Shown: one piece after another, positions 50,224-59,542 of the stretch | Layout: the number at the start of each line of letters is the position of its first letter | Position numbering within the stretch: the stretch's first letter is position 1 | Assembly: GCF_012396365.1 (NCBI RefSeq) | Contig: NZ_JAAXPG010000002.1 | Span: forward strand, 124,001 to 188,000 | Source of the DNA: Nocardiopsis alborubida | Lineage (GTDB): Bacteria; Actinomycetota; Actinomycetes; Streptosporangiales; Streptosporangiaceae | Length of the DNA stretch: 64,000 nucleotides | Reading direction: 5' to 3' | Program-made: the position numbers and the translations under genes | Notes under the pieces: generated by a model | Databases searched by the model: none | What the model saw: the letters and a program-made list of their open reading frames with translations, nothing else | What the model was told of the DNA's origin: nothing

Positions 50224-50822
50224 CCCGACACCATGGCGACCGGCTCGTACAACGCGGGATGGCGCTGGCCTGGCTGATCGTGGTCTGGGACGTCATCGAA
50301 GGCGCGGTGGCGATCAGCGCGGGAATCGCGGCCAACTCCATCGCCCTAATCGGCTTCGGTATCGACTCCGCCATCGAGGTCTTCGCCGCTGGCGTGGTCA
50401 TCTGGCAGTTGCGCGGCGGCTCCAGAGCACGGCAACGCCCAGCACTCAAGCTGATCGCCGCCACCTTCTACCTCTTGGCCGCCTACGTCGCCTTCGAGTC
50501 GATCAGCGATCTGATCGCCCAGAACAAGGCAGGCGAATCCCTCATCGGCATCATCCTCAACATCGTCGCGCTGGCCGTCATGGTGCCCACCGCTATCGCC
50601 CAACGCCACACGGGACGCGCACTGGGCAATCCGGTCCTCACCGCCCAATCCACCGAAACCTGGATGTCCAACGCTCTGTCGATCAGCGTGCTGGCCGGGC
50701 TGGGCCTCAATACGTTCCTCGGCTGGTGGTGGGCCGACCCCATCGCCGCCCTGGTCGTCGCCGCGCTGGCTGCCTACTCCGGTTGGGAATCCTGGCACGA
50801 GGCAAACGAGACCACCGAGTAG
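50220..50822 (+). CDS. CDF-like cation transporter without cytoplasmic domain
   Basis: A 200-residue membrane protein with about six segments. NSIALIGFGIDSAIEVFAAGVV corresponds to the DSxxD metal helix of cation diffusion facilitators, and WWADPIAALVVAALAAYSGWE to the second metal helix. The usual C-terminal cytoplasmic domain is missing. It is the last gene of the CmtR-like operon and probably contributes divalent metal efflux. Confidence 0.78.
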   Translation: MTRHHGDRLVQRGMALAWLIVVWDVIEGAVAISAGIAANSIALIGFGIDSAIEVFAAGVVIWQLRGGSRARQRPALKLIAATFYLLAAYVAFESISDLIAQNKAGESLIGIILNIVALAVMVPTAIAQRHTGRALGNPVLTAQSTETWMSNALSISVLAGLGLNTFLGWWWADPIAALVVAALAAYSGWESWHEANETTE

Positions 50823-50982
50823 CACCAGTGCCCTGGTCGCACTAGGCCGTTCAAACACATCACCGTGGCCCTGAGACCGATCACGGACGAACCGGCACAC
50901 TCATTTCCGCATGTCACAGCCAGTGGCGAGAAACCCGGGGGTACTTTCGCGGCCTTGTGATGGCCTGGGTAGTGTTCGACCC

Positions 50983-51408
50983 GTGACCGAGGTGACCAGT
51001 GCGCGACGACAGCGGAGCCCCATGCGGGTCCTGCTGCTCTCACTGCTGGTGTTTGGCCACTTTCTCTGTTTGGTCTGTCACGCCACCGCCACCAGCGCTG
51101 AGGCCCTGACCGATGCGGACATGGTCCCGGTCTCCGTCCAAACGGCGAGCGGAACAGCCAGCGGCGTGGCGCTGCACGGTCTGAACGAGGACGGCCAGTC
51201 CATCTTCGACGCCACCGAAGGCGACGTCAGCGTCGACCAGCGTCTCATCGCTGAGGAAGTGCTCATGCTGTTGGTCCTCGGCGTGATCCTCGTTGTCGTG
51301 TTCTGGGCAGTGCCACCGCGACCGGGTCCGTGGTTCGTCCGCCGTCCCCTCGTCATGGCGCGCAGCGGACCGCCCCTCTTTCTGTCGCTGTGCATCCAGC
51401 GGGTCTAG
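50983..51408 (+). CDS. Small membrane protein of the SLCVxRV family, copy 2
   Basis: A GTG at 50983 gives 141 residues; an ATG at 51022 gives 128. TAGTGT (50970-50975) seven bases before the GTG supports the longer, leaderless form. The first membrane segment ends FGHFLCLVCHATA, the second is LVLGVILVVVFWAV, and the tail is FLSLCIQRV. The layout matches copies 1, 3 and 4. It follows the metal-transport operon by 160 bp. Confidence 0.72.
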   Translation: MTEVTSARRQRSPMRVLLLSLLVFGHFLCLVCHATATSAEALTDADMVPVSVQTASGTASGVALHGLNEDGQSIFDATEGDVSVDQRLIAEEVLMLLVLGVILVVVFWAVPPRPGPWFVRRPLVMARSGPPLFLSLCIQRV

Positions 51409-51886
51409 GCCGAATCCTCCGTCGCGGGCTTCGGCGCTGACACGCCTGACCCGCGGCGCTTCTCCCTGTTCCCGGGTCGTTTCCAGAGCCTGTACCGGAT
51501 CAGCGCGCTGTGCCCTCACTAGGTGGCCGTGCGCGCGGTGACCGTCTCGACTTTCTGGTGCATCACCCGGCACAACCCACGCACCGGCCGCATCCCCTGC
51601 CTGCCGACCGATCGACGCGCTCACCCTGTGGGGTCTCGCAGTCGTCGCCGCCATCGTCAGACGTTCTGGACCTCCTGGACGTCGCTGTCGTGGAAGCGGC
51701 CACTTCCGACACCGCCCACACGATGAGCGCCTGCCGGTCACCGCCCGCCGAGCGGCGGGGCCGGGTTCTCAGGGGACGGATCGGCATGCACGTGCGCCAC
51801 ATAGACCAAGGAACACCGGCAGTGCGCGTCAGCCGCTACGAAGCGCTATCCGGCGCCCCCAACGCCTTTACCTTCCCGGAGGGACT
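51409..51886. other. 478-bp intergenic stretch
   Basis: No convincing gene is seen. A 126-codon plus-strand frame (51510-51890) crosses it and overlaps the ctaG start, but shows no family or membrane pattern. No strong hairpin was noticed. Confidence 0.4.
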
Positions 51887-52912
51887 GTGAACGACAACAT
51901 GAACATGGACCACGGCATGAGCGGCCCGATGTGGGTACCCGTGGAACCGCCCACCCTGGAGGGACTGCTCGCCTGGCATCCGCAGCCCTATGCGATCTTC
52001 CCGATCCTGTGCGCCCTGCTCGTCGGCCTGTACGCGGTCGGCTTGGTCCGCCTGTGGCAGCGCGGCATCCACTGGCCGATCGGCCGAACCGTGAGCTGGC
52101 TCGTAGGAGTCGCCCTGGTGCTGTGGGTGACGGCCACCGGCATCGAGGGCTACGGCATGGCGATGTTTAGCGTCCACATGTTCCAACACATGATCCTGAC
52201 CATGCTCGCGCCGGTCTTCCTACTGATGGGCGCACCCGTGACCCTCATGCTCAGGACGCTGCCCGCCGGTAAGGGGCGCCGGGCGGCGCCGCGGCGCGCC
52301 CTGGTGTGGCTGTTGCACAGCCCGATCGCCAAGGTGGGCGCGCACCCGGTGTTCACCCTGTCACTGTTCGTCTTCAGCCTCTACGGTGTCTACTTCACTC
52401 CGATCTTCGACACCCTCATGAGCACTGTGTGGGGGCACTACTTCATGCTGCTGCACTTCCTCGTCACCGGAATCATCTTCTTCGGGCCGGTGCTGATGGT
52501 GGACCCGTGGCCCGGAACGAAGAACCACCTGATGCGGATCATGCTCATGATGGCCGGTCTGCCCTTCCACGCCTTCTTCGCGATCGCGGTGATGATGTCA
52601 CCGGGCCCCATCGTGCGGTTCTTCGCCTCCCCGCCCCCGTCGTGGAACGTGGACGTCATCAACGACCAACTCTGGGCGGGTGGCCTCACCTGGGTGTTCG
52701 GGGACGTGCCCACCATCGTGGTGATGCTCGTGCTCGCCGTGCTGTGGATGCGCTCCGATGACCGGCTCGCCCGCCGCAAGGACCGCCAGGCCGAGCGCGA
52801 CGGAGACTCCGAACTGAACGCCTACAACGCCTACCTCCAGCGGTTGGCCGACCATGAGGCCGCGGCACGGGAGGCCGGTGGCCGTCCCGCCCCGTTCACC
52901 GTGAGGCTCTGA
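51887..52912 (+). CDS. CtaG-family cytochrome c oxidase assembly/copper membrane protein
   Basis: A 341-residue protein (GTG start). A Met/His-rich N-terminus (NMNMDHGMSGPM) suggests copper binding. About seven membrane segments follow, with the family's SVHMFQHMILTMLAPVFLLMGAP and the conserved HFLVTGIIFFGPVLMVDP. The caa3-type CtaG family is linked to copper insertion into oxidases and often sits beside copper-handling genes. The C-terminal tail is charged. Confidence 0.87.
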   Translation: MNDNMNMDHGMSGPMWVPVEPPTLEGLLAWHPQPYAIFPILCALLVGLYAVGLVRLWQRGIHWPIGRTVSWLVGVALVLWVTATGIEGYGMAMFSVHMFQHMILTMLAPVFLLMGAPVTLMLRTLPAGKGRRAAPRRALVWLLHSPIAKVGAHPVFTLSLFVFSLYGVYFTPIFDTLMSTVWGHYFMLLHFLVTGIIFFGPVLMVDPWPGTKNHLMRIMLMMAGLPFHAFFAIAVMMSPGPIVRFFASPPPSWNVDVINDQLWAGGLTWVFGDVPTIVVMLVLAVLWMRSDDRLARRKDRQAERDGDSELNAYNAYLQRLADHEAAAREAGGRPAPFTVRL

Positions 52913-52915
52913 CGG

Positions 52916-53644
52916 TCAGCCCAGGTAGAGGGACACGGCGGCGAAGATGACGAAGCCGACGGTGAGGTAGAAGCTGTCCAGGCGGCTCTGCTTGGCTTCG
53001 TGGGCTTCGGGGATCATCTCCTCGATCACCACGCTGAGTAGCGCGCCGCCGGTGAAGGCCAGGACCGACAGGGTCACCACCTCCGGTGCGTCGCGTAGGG
53101 CGAGATAACCCAGGACCGCGCCGAGCAGGATCGGCACCACGAAACCGGCGCCCGCCAGCACCCGCCACCTCCGTGCCACACCGGCGCGGCGAAAGGCCGC
53201 CTGGGCGGCGAAGCCCTCGGGCAGGTCGGCGGGTGCCTGCCCCACGGCCAGCAACAGCCCCAGAGCGGGGTTGATGACGCTTCCGGTACCGATCATGACG
53301 CCGTCGCTGAACAGGTCCAGCGCGACACCGAAGTAGATGCCCAGGGCCCCGCCCGTGCCGCGTTTCCCAGCGCGGGCCTGCAAGAAGCCGGACAGGGCGT
53401 CCACCCCGAGGAAGAGCCCTGCTCCGACAATGAACGCGACCAGCGGAACCCAGACGGGGTTGGCCTCCAGGGCACGGGGCATCAACTCCAGGCCGATGAC
53501 CGCGATGACGATACCGACGGCCAGATGGAGTGCGGCGCTGAAGACCCTCTCCGACAGGGAGACGACTTCGGCGACGAGTCCGCCCAGCATGTTGGCCGCC
53601 GCGGGCACAAGCGCCAGCAGTACGACGAGCAGCAGGTTGTCCAT
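52916..53644 (-). CDS. ZIP-family divalent metal transporter
   Basis: A 242-residue membrane protein with about eight segments. YFGVALDLFSDGVMIGTGSVINPALG is the TM4 metal motif position and LSVVIEEMIPEAHE the TM5-type motif. Members import or export Zn, Fe or other metals. It converges with ctaG (stops 3 bp apart) and is divergent from small-protein copy 3 across 190 bp. Confidence 0.85.
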   Translation of the reverse strand: MDNLLLVVLLALVPAAANMLGGLVAEVVSLSERVFSAALHLAVGIVIAVIGLELMPRALEANPVWVPLVAFIVGAGLFLGVDALSGFLQARAGKRGTGGALGIYFGVALDLFSDGVMIGTGSVINPALGLLLAVGQAPADLPEGFAAQAAFRRAGVARRWRVLAGAGFVVPILLGAVLGYLALRDAPEVVTLSVLAFTGGALLSVVIEEMIPEAHEAKQSRLDSFYLTVGFVIFAAVSLYLG

Positions 53645-53835
53645 GTGGCTCCCTCTGCCCTCTTCCTTCCCGTGTGGAACTCCGGGGGCAGAGGGTGAAA
53701 GTCGCAGAAGCTGACTGGTGGGTCAGCTCAGCAATGCGACTTGTTACCGCTTGTGACTGATTGGTGACGCAGATCACTTCGCTCGCGACCGTAACACTGA
53801 TGCAATCATGTAGTTACTTTAAGTAGTCTCCGTGT

Positions 53836-54270
53836 GTGCGCGTAGGAATGGCAGCGATCGTGGAGCGGCGGGGGCCATGGCCTCTTCTGCTACTGGTGTT
53901 CGTTGCCGTCGCGCATCTGCTGTGCCTGGCCGGGCATGCGGCTGATGCGGTGGGGGTGCCGTCGGTGTCCCCGGCGGTCCAAGCGGCGGCCGAACAGTCG
54001 GGTACACAGGCCGTTTCCACCACCGCGGCCCCTCACACGCATTCCGTGGGCAAGCACCAGACCCACGACGGCACGGCCGCGTGCACCGCCGATCAGCGCG
54101 GTTCCGCCGCGAAGCTGTGGCTGCTGCTGTCCGACGCGGGCATGGCGTTCACCGCCGTGCTGTGGTGCTCTCCGCCGTGCGGCCATCGCCGACGGCCCAG
54201 CGAAGAACGGCGGATCCGGCGGCGAAACGCCGCCCGGCTCCTGCTCTCACTCTGCGTCTGGCGGGTCTAG
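53836..54270 (+). CDS. Small membrane protein of the SLCVxRV family, copy 3
   Basis: A GTG at 53836 gives 144 residues; TAGTCT (53824-53829) six bases upstream fits a leaderless promoter. The first membrane segment ends VAHLLCLAGHAAD. The middle is His/Gln-rich (HTHSVGKHQTHDG), a plausible metal-binding stretch. The tail is ARLLLSLCVWRV. It is divergent from the ZIP transporter. Confidence 0.72.
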   Translation: MRVGMAAIVERRGPWPLLLLVFVAVAHLLCLAGHAADAVGVPSVSPAVQAAAEQSGTQAVSTTAAPHTHSVGKHQTHDGTAACTADQRGSAAKLWLLLSDAGMAFTAVLWCSPPCGHRRRPSEERRIRRRNAARLLLSLCVWRV

Positions 54271-54447
54271 AAGGACCTTCTTCTGTTCCGGCCCATCACG
54301 TCGGCCCGAACAGGACCTCATCCGTCCTTCACCGTCTTCGCGTCGCGGCCCCCACCGAGACGCGGACACGGCGGGCCGCCGTACCTTCAAGGTGCGCGTC
54401 CCGATGGTTCACGTATCCCGCTGTGACGCAGCGGGTGGGAGAGACCC

Positions 54448-55599
54448 GTGCAGACCAACACCATGGGCGCAGCCGTGCCCGAAACCAGCCCCGGCCGACT
54501 CCTGGCCACATCCACGGCGATGGCCCAGCACACACCGGCCGGTGTCGTCGGCAACACGCCCCTGCTGTGGATCGGAGAACCGTTCTGCGGTGCCGGGCAG
54601 GGGTTCTGGGCCAAGCTCGAAGGCCACAACCCCGGCGGCATCAAGGACCGGCCCGCGCTGTACATGGTCGAGCGCGCCCGCCAACGCGGGCAGCTCGCAC
54701 CGAAGGCGATGATCGTGGAGTCCACCAGCGGAACCCTCGGCCTGGGGTTGGCCTTGGCCGGCATCACCTACGGACACCCGGTGGCGCTGGTCACCGACCC
54801 GGGGATGGAACCGCTGATGCAGCGGCTACTCACCGCCTACGGCACGACCGTGCACACCGTCACCGAGCCCCATCCGAGTGGTGGATGGCAGCAGGCCCGC
54901 CGGGACCGCGTGCGGGAACTCCTCGCGGACGAGCCCGGCGCCTACTGCCCCGACCAGTACAACAACCCCGACAACGTCGGGGCCTACACCTCACTGGCCC
55001 ACGAACTCATCGCCCAGATGGGGCGGATCGACACCCTGGTGACCAGTGTGGGAACCGGTGGCCATTCGGCCGGGGTCTCCCGGGCGCTGCGCCGGTTCTT
55101 CCCCGATCTCACGGTGGTGGGCGTGGACACGGTCGGCTCCACCATCTTCGGCCAGCCCGCCGGGAAACGGCTGATGCGGGGCCTGGGCAGCAGCATCCAT
55201 CCCCGCAACGTCGACTATGCCGCCTTCAATGAGGTGCACTGGGTGGACGCCGCCCAGGCCGTGCACACCGTCCGCACCCTGACGGCATCCCACTACGCCA
55301 GCGGAGGATGGAGTGTCGGCGCGGTCGCCACGGTGGCCCGCTGGCTCGCACGCACCCGCCCGGCGACCGAGCGCATCGTCGCGGTCTTCCCCGACGGCCC
55401 CCAGCGCTACTTCGACACCGTCTTCAACGACGACTACTGCGCCGCGCACGGCCTGCTCCGGCGGCCGGTCCTGGAGGAGCCCGACCAGATCGCTCATTCC
55501 CGCGAACGCGCCGTGACCCGCTGGACCCGCTGCACGGAGGTCACCAATCCGCGCCAGCACGACGCCGACACGGCCATGGCGGTGGAGGGGCGGCGATGA
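54448..55599 (+). CDS. PLP-dependent cysteine-synthase-family protein
   Basis: A 383-residue fold-type II PLP enzyme (GTG start). The Schiff-base lysine is in [13 protein letters not shown]. The STSGTLG loop binds the substrate carboxylate, and [10 protein letters not shown] is the phosphate cup. It has a 50-residue C-terminal extension beyond the O-acetylserine sulfhydrylase core. It probably makes cysteine or a related amino acid, perhaps to supply thiols under metal stress. Its stop overlaps the MFS gene by 4 bp. Confidence 0.88.
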   Translation: MQTNTMGAAVPETSPGRLLATSTAMAQHTPAGVVGNTPLLWIGEPFCGAGQGFWAKLEGHNPGGIKDRPALYMVERARQRGQLAPKAMIVESTSGTLGLGLALAGITYGHPVALVTDPGMEPLMQRLLTAYGTTVHTVTEPHPSGGWQQARRDRVRELLADEPGAYCPDQYNNPDNVGAYTSLAHELIAQMGRIDTLVTSVGTGGHSAGVSRALRRFFPDLTVVGVDTVGSTIFGQPAGKRLMRGLGSSIHPRNVDYAAFNEVHWVDAAQAVHTVRTLTASHYASGGWSVGAVATVARWLARTRPATERIVAVFPDGPQRYFDTVFNDDYCAAHGLLRRPVLEEPDQIAHSRERAVTRWTRCTEVTNPRQHDADTAMAVEGRR

Positions 55600-56921
55600 T
55601 CGAGACCTGGAGGCGCCTGCGCGACTTCGACCTCAGCGTGAAGCTGTTGATGATCAACCAGCTGACCATCAACACCGGCTTCTACATGCTCATGCCCTAC
55701 CTCGCCTTCCACCTCACCAACAGCGTGGGCATGGCCGTGTGGGCCGTCGGGCTCGTTCTGGGCATGCGCAACCTCAGCCAGCAGGGCATGTTCCTCGTCG
55801 GCGGCAGCATCGCCGACCGGCTCGGCTACAAACCGGCGATCCTGGCCGGCTGTGCCCTGCGCACCGTGGGCTTCGCCGCGCTGGGCTTCGCCGACTCCCT
55901 GCCGGTGCTCCTGCTGGCCTCGGCCGCGACCGGCTTCGCCGGGGCGCTGTTCAACCCGGCCGTGCGCGCCTATCTGGCCCAGGACGCCGGTGATCGGCGC
56001 GTCGAAGCCTTCGCCCTGTTCAACGTCTTCTACCAGACCGGCATCCTCATCGGACCGCTGATCGGCATGGCATTGATCGCCGTGGACTTCTCGATGGTGG
56101 CGAGCGTCGCCGCGGCACTGTTCCTGGCTCTGACCGTGCTCCAAGCCCGGGCGCTACCCGCCCGGCGGGCCCCCGCCGTCCAACAGCGCGCGGGCGTCCT
56201 CGGCGTGCTGGGAGACTGGCGCACCGTGTTGGCCAGCCGCGGTTTCGTCGTCTTCACCATCGCCATGGCCGGGTCCTACGTCTTGAACTTCCAGGTGTAC
56301 CTGGCGATTCCGTTGGCGGTCCAGGACTCCGTCGCGGCGGTGGGCCTGGGTCCGGACATCGGGAGCGTGGCGGTCGCGGCTCTGTTCGGGGTCTCGGCCC
56401 TGGTAGCGATCGTCGGGCAGGTCCGCGTCACCGACTGGGCCAAACGCCGCTGGAACGCCGCGCAGGCACTCCCGCGTGGCCTTGCCGTCATGGCTCTGGC
56501 CTTCCTGCCGATCCTCGCGATGTCGCCCGTCGTCGGGTCCGTGCGCGATTCCACCGCGCCGTCCCTGGCCGTCGCCGCACTCGTCGTGGCACCGGCGATG
56601 CTCACCGTCGCCCTACTCAGCCTCGGTACGGCGCTCGTCTATCCCTTCGAAATGGACACGGTGGTCCGTCTGTCCGGGGACCGGCTGGTCGCCACCCACT
56701 ACGGCCTCTACAACACCGTCTCCGGAATCGGCATCACGCTGGGCAACCTCCTTGTTGGAGCCGGTCTGGAACTCGATCCGCCGATCTCCACCACGGTTCC
56801 CTGGATCGCCCTGGCGGCACTGGGAGCGGTGTGTGCGCTGAGCGTGGGACTGATCGGCCGGACCGGCGCGATCACGGCCTCGCCCCCGTCTGGTGAGCCC
56901 GCCGCCTCGTCGGTGGACTGA
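55596..56921 (+). CDS. MFS transporter
   Basis: A 441-residue membrane protein with about twelve segments. The MFS signature loop reads [17 protein letters not shown] between TM2 and TM3. It is coupled to the cysteine-synthase-like gene by ATGA, which suggests export of the amino acid or conjugate made by that enzyme. The substrate is otherwise unknown. A perfect hairpin follows. Confidence 0.88.
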   Translation: MIETWRRLRDFDLSVKLLMINQLTINTGFYMLMPYLAFHLTNSVGMAVWAVGLVLGMRNLSQQGMFLVGGSIADRLGYKPAILAGCALRTVGFAALGFADSLPVLLLASAATGFAGALFNPAVRAYLAQDAGDRRVEAFALFNVFYQTGILIGPLIGMALIAVDFSMVASVAAALFLALTVLQARALPARRAPAVQQRAGVLGVLGDWRTVLASRGFVVFTIAMAGSYVLNFQVYLAIPLAVQDSVAAVGLGPDIGSVAVAALFGVSALVAIVGQVRVTDWAKRRWNAAQALPRGLAVMALAFLPILAMSPVVGSVRDSTAPSLAVAALVVAPAMLTVALLSLGTALVYPFEMDTVVRLSGDRLVATHYGLYNTVSGIGITLGNLLVGAGLELDPPISTTVPWIALAALGAVCALSVGLIGRTGAITASPPSGEPAASSVD

Positions 56922-56922
56922 C

Positions 56923-56964
56923 CTGCCGGGCCGCGGTGTGGGACGCAGCACCGCGGCCCGGCAG
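56923..56964 (+). terminator. Terminator of the cysteine-synthase/MFS operon
   Basis: CTGCCGGGCCGCGGTG (56923-56938) and CACCGCGGCCCGGCAG (56949-56964) form a perfect 16-bp stem with a 10-base loop, directly after the MFS stop. Confidence 0.85.
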
Positions 56965-57062
56965 ACGCACACACTCGGCGGAACGGACAGAGGGCGCGGC
57001 GGTGGCACAGCAATGCATCCTCGCAACATTCGTTGCCGGGCTCTTTGGGTAGGGTTTGTGCC

Positions 57063-57470
57063 GTGTTGGCGATGATCCCGAGGCGGCGATGGCGAGCCGG
57101 AGCATGGGCCGTACTGCTGTCGCTGCTGTTCGTCGCCCACTTCTTCTGCGCCGCCGGCGCGATGGACACCGCCGCGGCGGCGGAGCCCGACGAAACCACC
57201 GCCGTTACCGGACCGGCGTCGGCGGTAGCCGACTCTTCCGTCTCCGATGACGCCGCCGAAGAGCACCATCTGTGTCAGGCGGGTTCGAGCGCCGGCGCCG
57301 ACCAGCGCGCCTCCGCGGTCGCGGAGGCCGTGCTGCTGGGTCTGGGCACTGGCACGGCCCTGCTGCGAGCACCCTCTCCACGCGCGGTCTCGTGGCGGTC
57401 CTCAACCGCTGCCGCTGTTCCCTGGAGCGGTACGCGGCTGCTCTTCTCGCTCTGCGTCCAGCGGGTCTAG
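57063..57470 (+). CDS. Small membrane protein of the SLCVxRV family, copy 4
   Basis: A GTG at 57063 gives 135 residues; TAGGGT (57050-57055) seven bases upstream fits a leaderless message. The first membrane segment is VLLSLLFVAHFFCAAGAM. The middle is acidic with one HHLC group, and the tail is LLFSLCVQRV. It lies between the MFS operon and the L,D-transpeptidase gene. Together with copies 1-3 it defines a paralogous family inside this island. Confidence 0.72.
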   Translation: MLAMIPRRRWRAGAWAVLLSLLFVAHFFCAAGAMDTAAAAEPDETTAVTGPASAVADSSVSDDAAEEHHLCQAGSSAGADQRASAVAEAVLLGLGTGTALLRAPSPRAVSWRSSTAAAVPWSGTRLLFSLCVQRV

Positions 57471-57680
57471 TCACCCGACCTGTTTCCCGCGCGGAGTCGC
57501 CGCACCACCACAGGCACGGCTTCCTGTTCGCACCGGGCGTCGTCGACGTCCATGACCTCGACCACCGCCCGGCCCGGGTGACACCGCCGCGTTCAACCTT
57601 CCCCATTCCCCCGACTTCCTCCCGGGCATCGCCTGTTCTCACAGAACGGCGACCCCGAGAATCCAGACGGAGAATCCACG

Positions 57681-58958
57681 ATGACGGGAACCACCCCTCC
57701 CCCTCCGAACAGACGCCTCGCGCTCGGCCTGCTCACCCTCGGCGTGCTGGGCGCGACCGCATGCTCGTCCCCCCAAGCCGACACCTCAGGTAGCGAAGAA
57801 CCGCAAGAGACCGCCGCCCCGCTCACTGTCCAGATCTCCCCTGAGGACGGTGCGACCGGCGTTCGGCCCGACCTGCCGATCATCGTCGAGGCCGAGGGAG
57901 GCACCCTCACCGACGTGCGGGTCAACACGGCCGGGCAGGAGGGTTCCGGTGCCAACAAGATGACCGGCTCCCTCAACGACGCCAGGACCGAGTGGACCAG
58001 CGACTGGACGTTGACTCCCGGCGCCGACGTCACGGTGACCGCCACCGCCGAGACCGCCGACGGAGAGAAGACCGAGGTCACCAGCGCCTTCTCCACGCTC
58101 GCCGCCACCGAGGGCCAGCGCCTGGAACTGGCGTCGAACTTCCCCGTCAGCGGCCAGACCGTCGGCGTGGGCATGCCGATTATCGTCGAGTTCGACCTGC
58201 CCGTGCAGAACAAGGCGCGCGTGGAGTCGACTATGGAGGTGATCTCCGAGGAACCGGTACAGGGGGCCTGGAACTGGTTCGGCGACCAGACGGCGGTCTT
58301 CCGTCCCCAGGAGTACTGGCAGCCCAACCAGAACGTCACCGTGAACCTGCGTCTGGCCGGTGTCCAGGCGAGCGAGGGCGTCTACGGCATCGAGAACCAC
58401 CAGCTCAACTTCACCGTCGGTCGATCCCAGATCAGCACCATCGACAGCGACACCCACCGCATGACCGTCGAACGCGACGGACAGCAGATCAAGGACTTCC
58501 CCACCAGCATCGGCCGGGCCGACGTCGAGAGGTACACCACCACCAGCGGCGTCCACCTCACCATGGAGAAGTACGAGACCCTGGTCATGGACTCCTCCAC
58601 CGTGGGCGTCCCGGTCGACAGCCCCGAAGGCTACAAACTCGAAGTCCAGTACGCCGTCCGCTTCTCCGACAGTGGCGAGTTCACCCACGCCGCCCCGTGG
58701 AACAACCAGCTCGGTGAGGCCAACCTCAGCCACGGCTGCCCCAACCTGGCCACCGCCGACGCCAGGTGGTTCTACGAGAACTCCTACATGGGTGACCCGC
58801 TGATCGTCACCGGAACCGACCGCGAACTCGCAGTCGACAACGGATGGGGCTACTGGCAGCGCTCCTGGGACGCATGGCTGGCCAACAGCAACACCGGCAC
58901 GGCCGACGACACCGGAAAGCCCGGTACCCCTGGCTCCCCGCACGAGGAAACCGAGTAA
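57681..58958 (+). CDS. L,D-transpeptidase lipoprotein
   Basis: A 425-residue exported protein. The signal peptide ends in a lipobox-like GATAC-SS (Cys28), followed by two Ig-like domains (about 45-250) and the YkuD catalytic domain with SHGCPNL carrying the catalytic cysteine. This is the layout of the mycobacterial LdtMt2 type, which makes 3-3 cross-links in peptidoglycan. The usual Trp-containing C-terminal segment (GWGYWQRSWDAWL) is present. A GC-rich hairpin lies at 58975-59001. Confidence 0.93.
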   Translation: MTGTTPPPPNRRLALGLLTLGVLGATACSSPQADTSGSEEPQETAAPLTVQISPEDGATGVRPDLPIIVEAEGGTLTDVRVNTAGQEGSGANKMTGSLNDARTEWTSDWTLTPGADVTVTATAETADGEKTEVTSAFSTLAATEGQRLELASNFPVSGQTVGVGMPIIVEFDLPVQNKARVESTMEVISEEPVQGAWNWFGDQTAVFRPQEYWQPNQNVTVNLRLAGVQASEGVYGIENHQLNFTVGRSQISTIDSDTHRMTVERDGQQIKDFPTSIGRADVERYTTTSGVHLTMEKYETLVMDSSTVGVPVDSPEGYKLEVQYAVRFSDSGEFTHAAPWNNQLGEANLSHGCPNLATADARWFYENSYMGDPLIVTGTDRELAVDNGWGYWQRSWDAWLANSNTGTADDTGKPGTPGSPHEETE

Positions 58959-59116
58959 GACGGCCTGGACCGGTCGGGGCCGCAGCAGGCTCCGGCCCCC
59001 GCACACAGCACGTCTGTCTGTCCGCAGGAACCCCCGGGACGCCCGGCGCGGCTCCCGGCCTGGGGGCACACTATGTCTTCCCCATTGAGCAAAGCCATGG
59101 AGAGAGTGATGTCCCT

Positions 59117-59503
59117 CTAGTGGGTGTGGGCATCGATGCGATCGCAGCAGGCCAGGGCGGCCCGGTTGTCGGCGGCCAAGGCGTGGGCGAGCACCACCAG
59201 GTCGGCCACCCGTGGGTCGGCGACCCGGTAGTAGGCGCGTCGGCCCTCACGACGAGCGGTCACGTATCCGCAGTCGGCCAGGCACGTCAGATGCGTCGAC
59301 ACGCGTCCCTGGGACAGCCCAACGTGTTCGACGCACTCGGTGACGGTGTGCTCGGCGTGTAGCAGAAATTCCAGCAGCCGTAGCCGGGTGGGATCACCCA
59401 GAGCGCGGAAGAACTTGGCGACCACCCCCACCCCGGCCCCTGAATCGGGGAACAGCGTCTGCGTCCCGGGCTGAGCCTGGTCTGCGCTCATGGTGTCGTT
59501 CAC
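59117..59503 (-). CDS. ArsR-family mercury sensor (actinobacterial MerR-like function)
   Basis: A 128-residue winged-helix protein (GTG start with GGGAGGG upstream). It has LGDPTRLRLLEFLLHAEHTV, then GRVSTHLTCLADCGYVTARREGRRAYY, and the C-terminal ALACCDRIDAHTH with a Cys-Cys pair. ArsR-type repressors, rather than MerR proteins, control mer operons in streptomycetes. Its place divergent from merA supports mercury sensing. An IS element now separates it from merA. Confidence 0.82.
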   Translation of the reverse strand: MNDTMSADQAQPGTQTLFPDSGAGVGVVAKFFRALGDPTRLRLLEFLLHAEHTVTECVEHVGLSQGRVSTHLTCLADCGYVTARREGRRAYYRVADPRVADLVVLAHALAADNRAALACCDRIDAHTH

Positions 59504-59542
59504 AGGAACACGCCCTCCCGCTCCCTTGATGCATTTGCCTAA

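Noticed and set aside
51510-51890. 126-codon frame before ctaG
   Set aside because: No family, membrane or coupling support; it overlaps the ctaG start without a matching ribosome-binding site.
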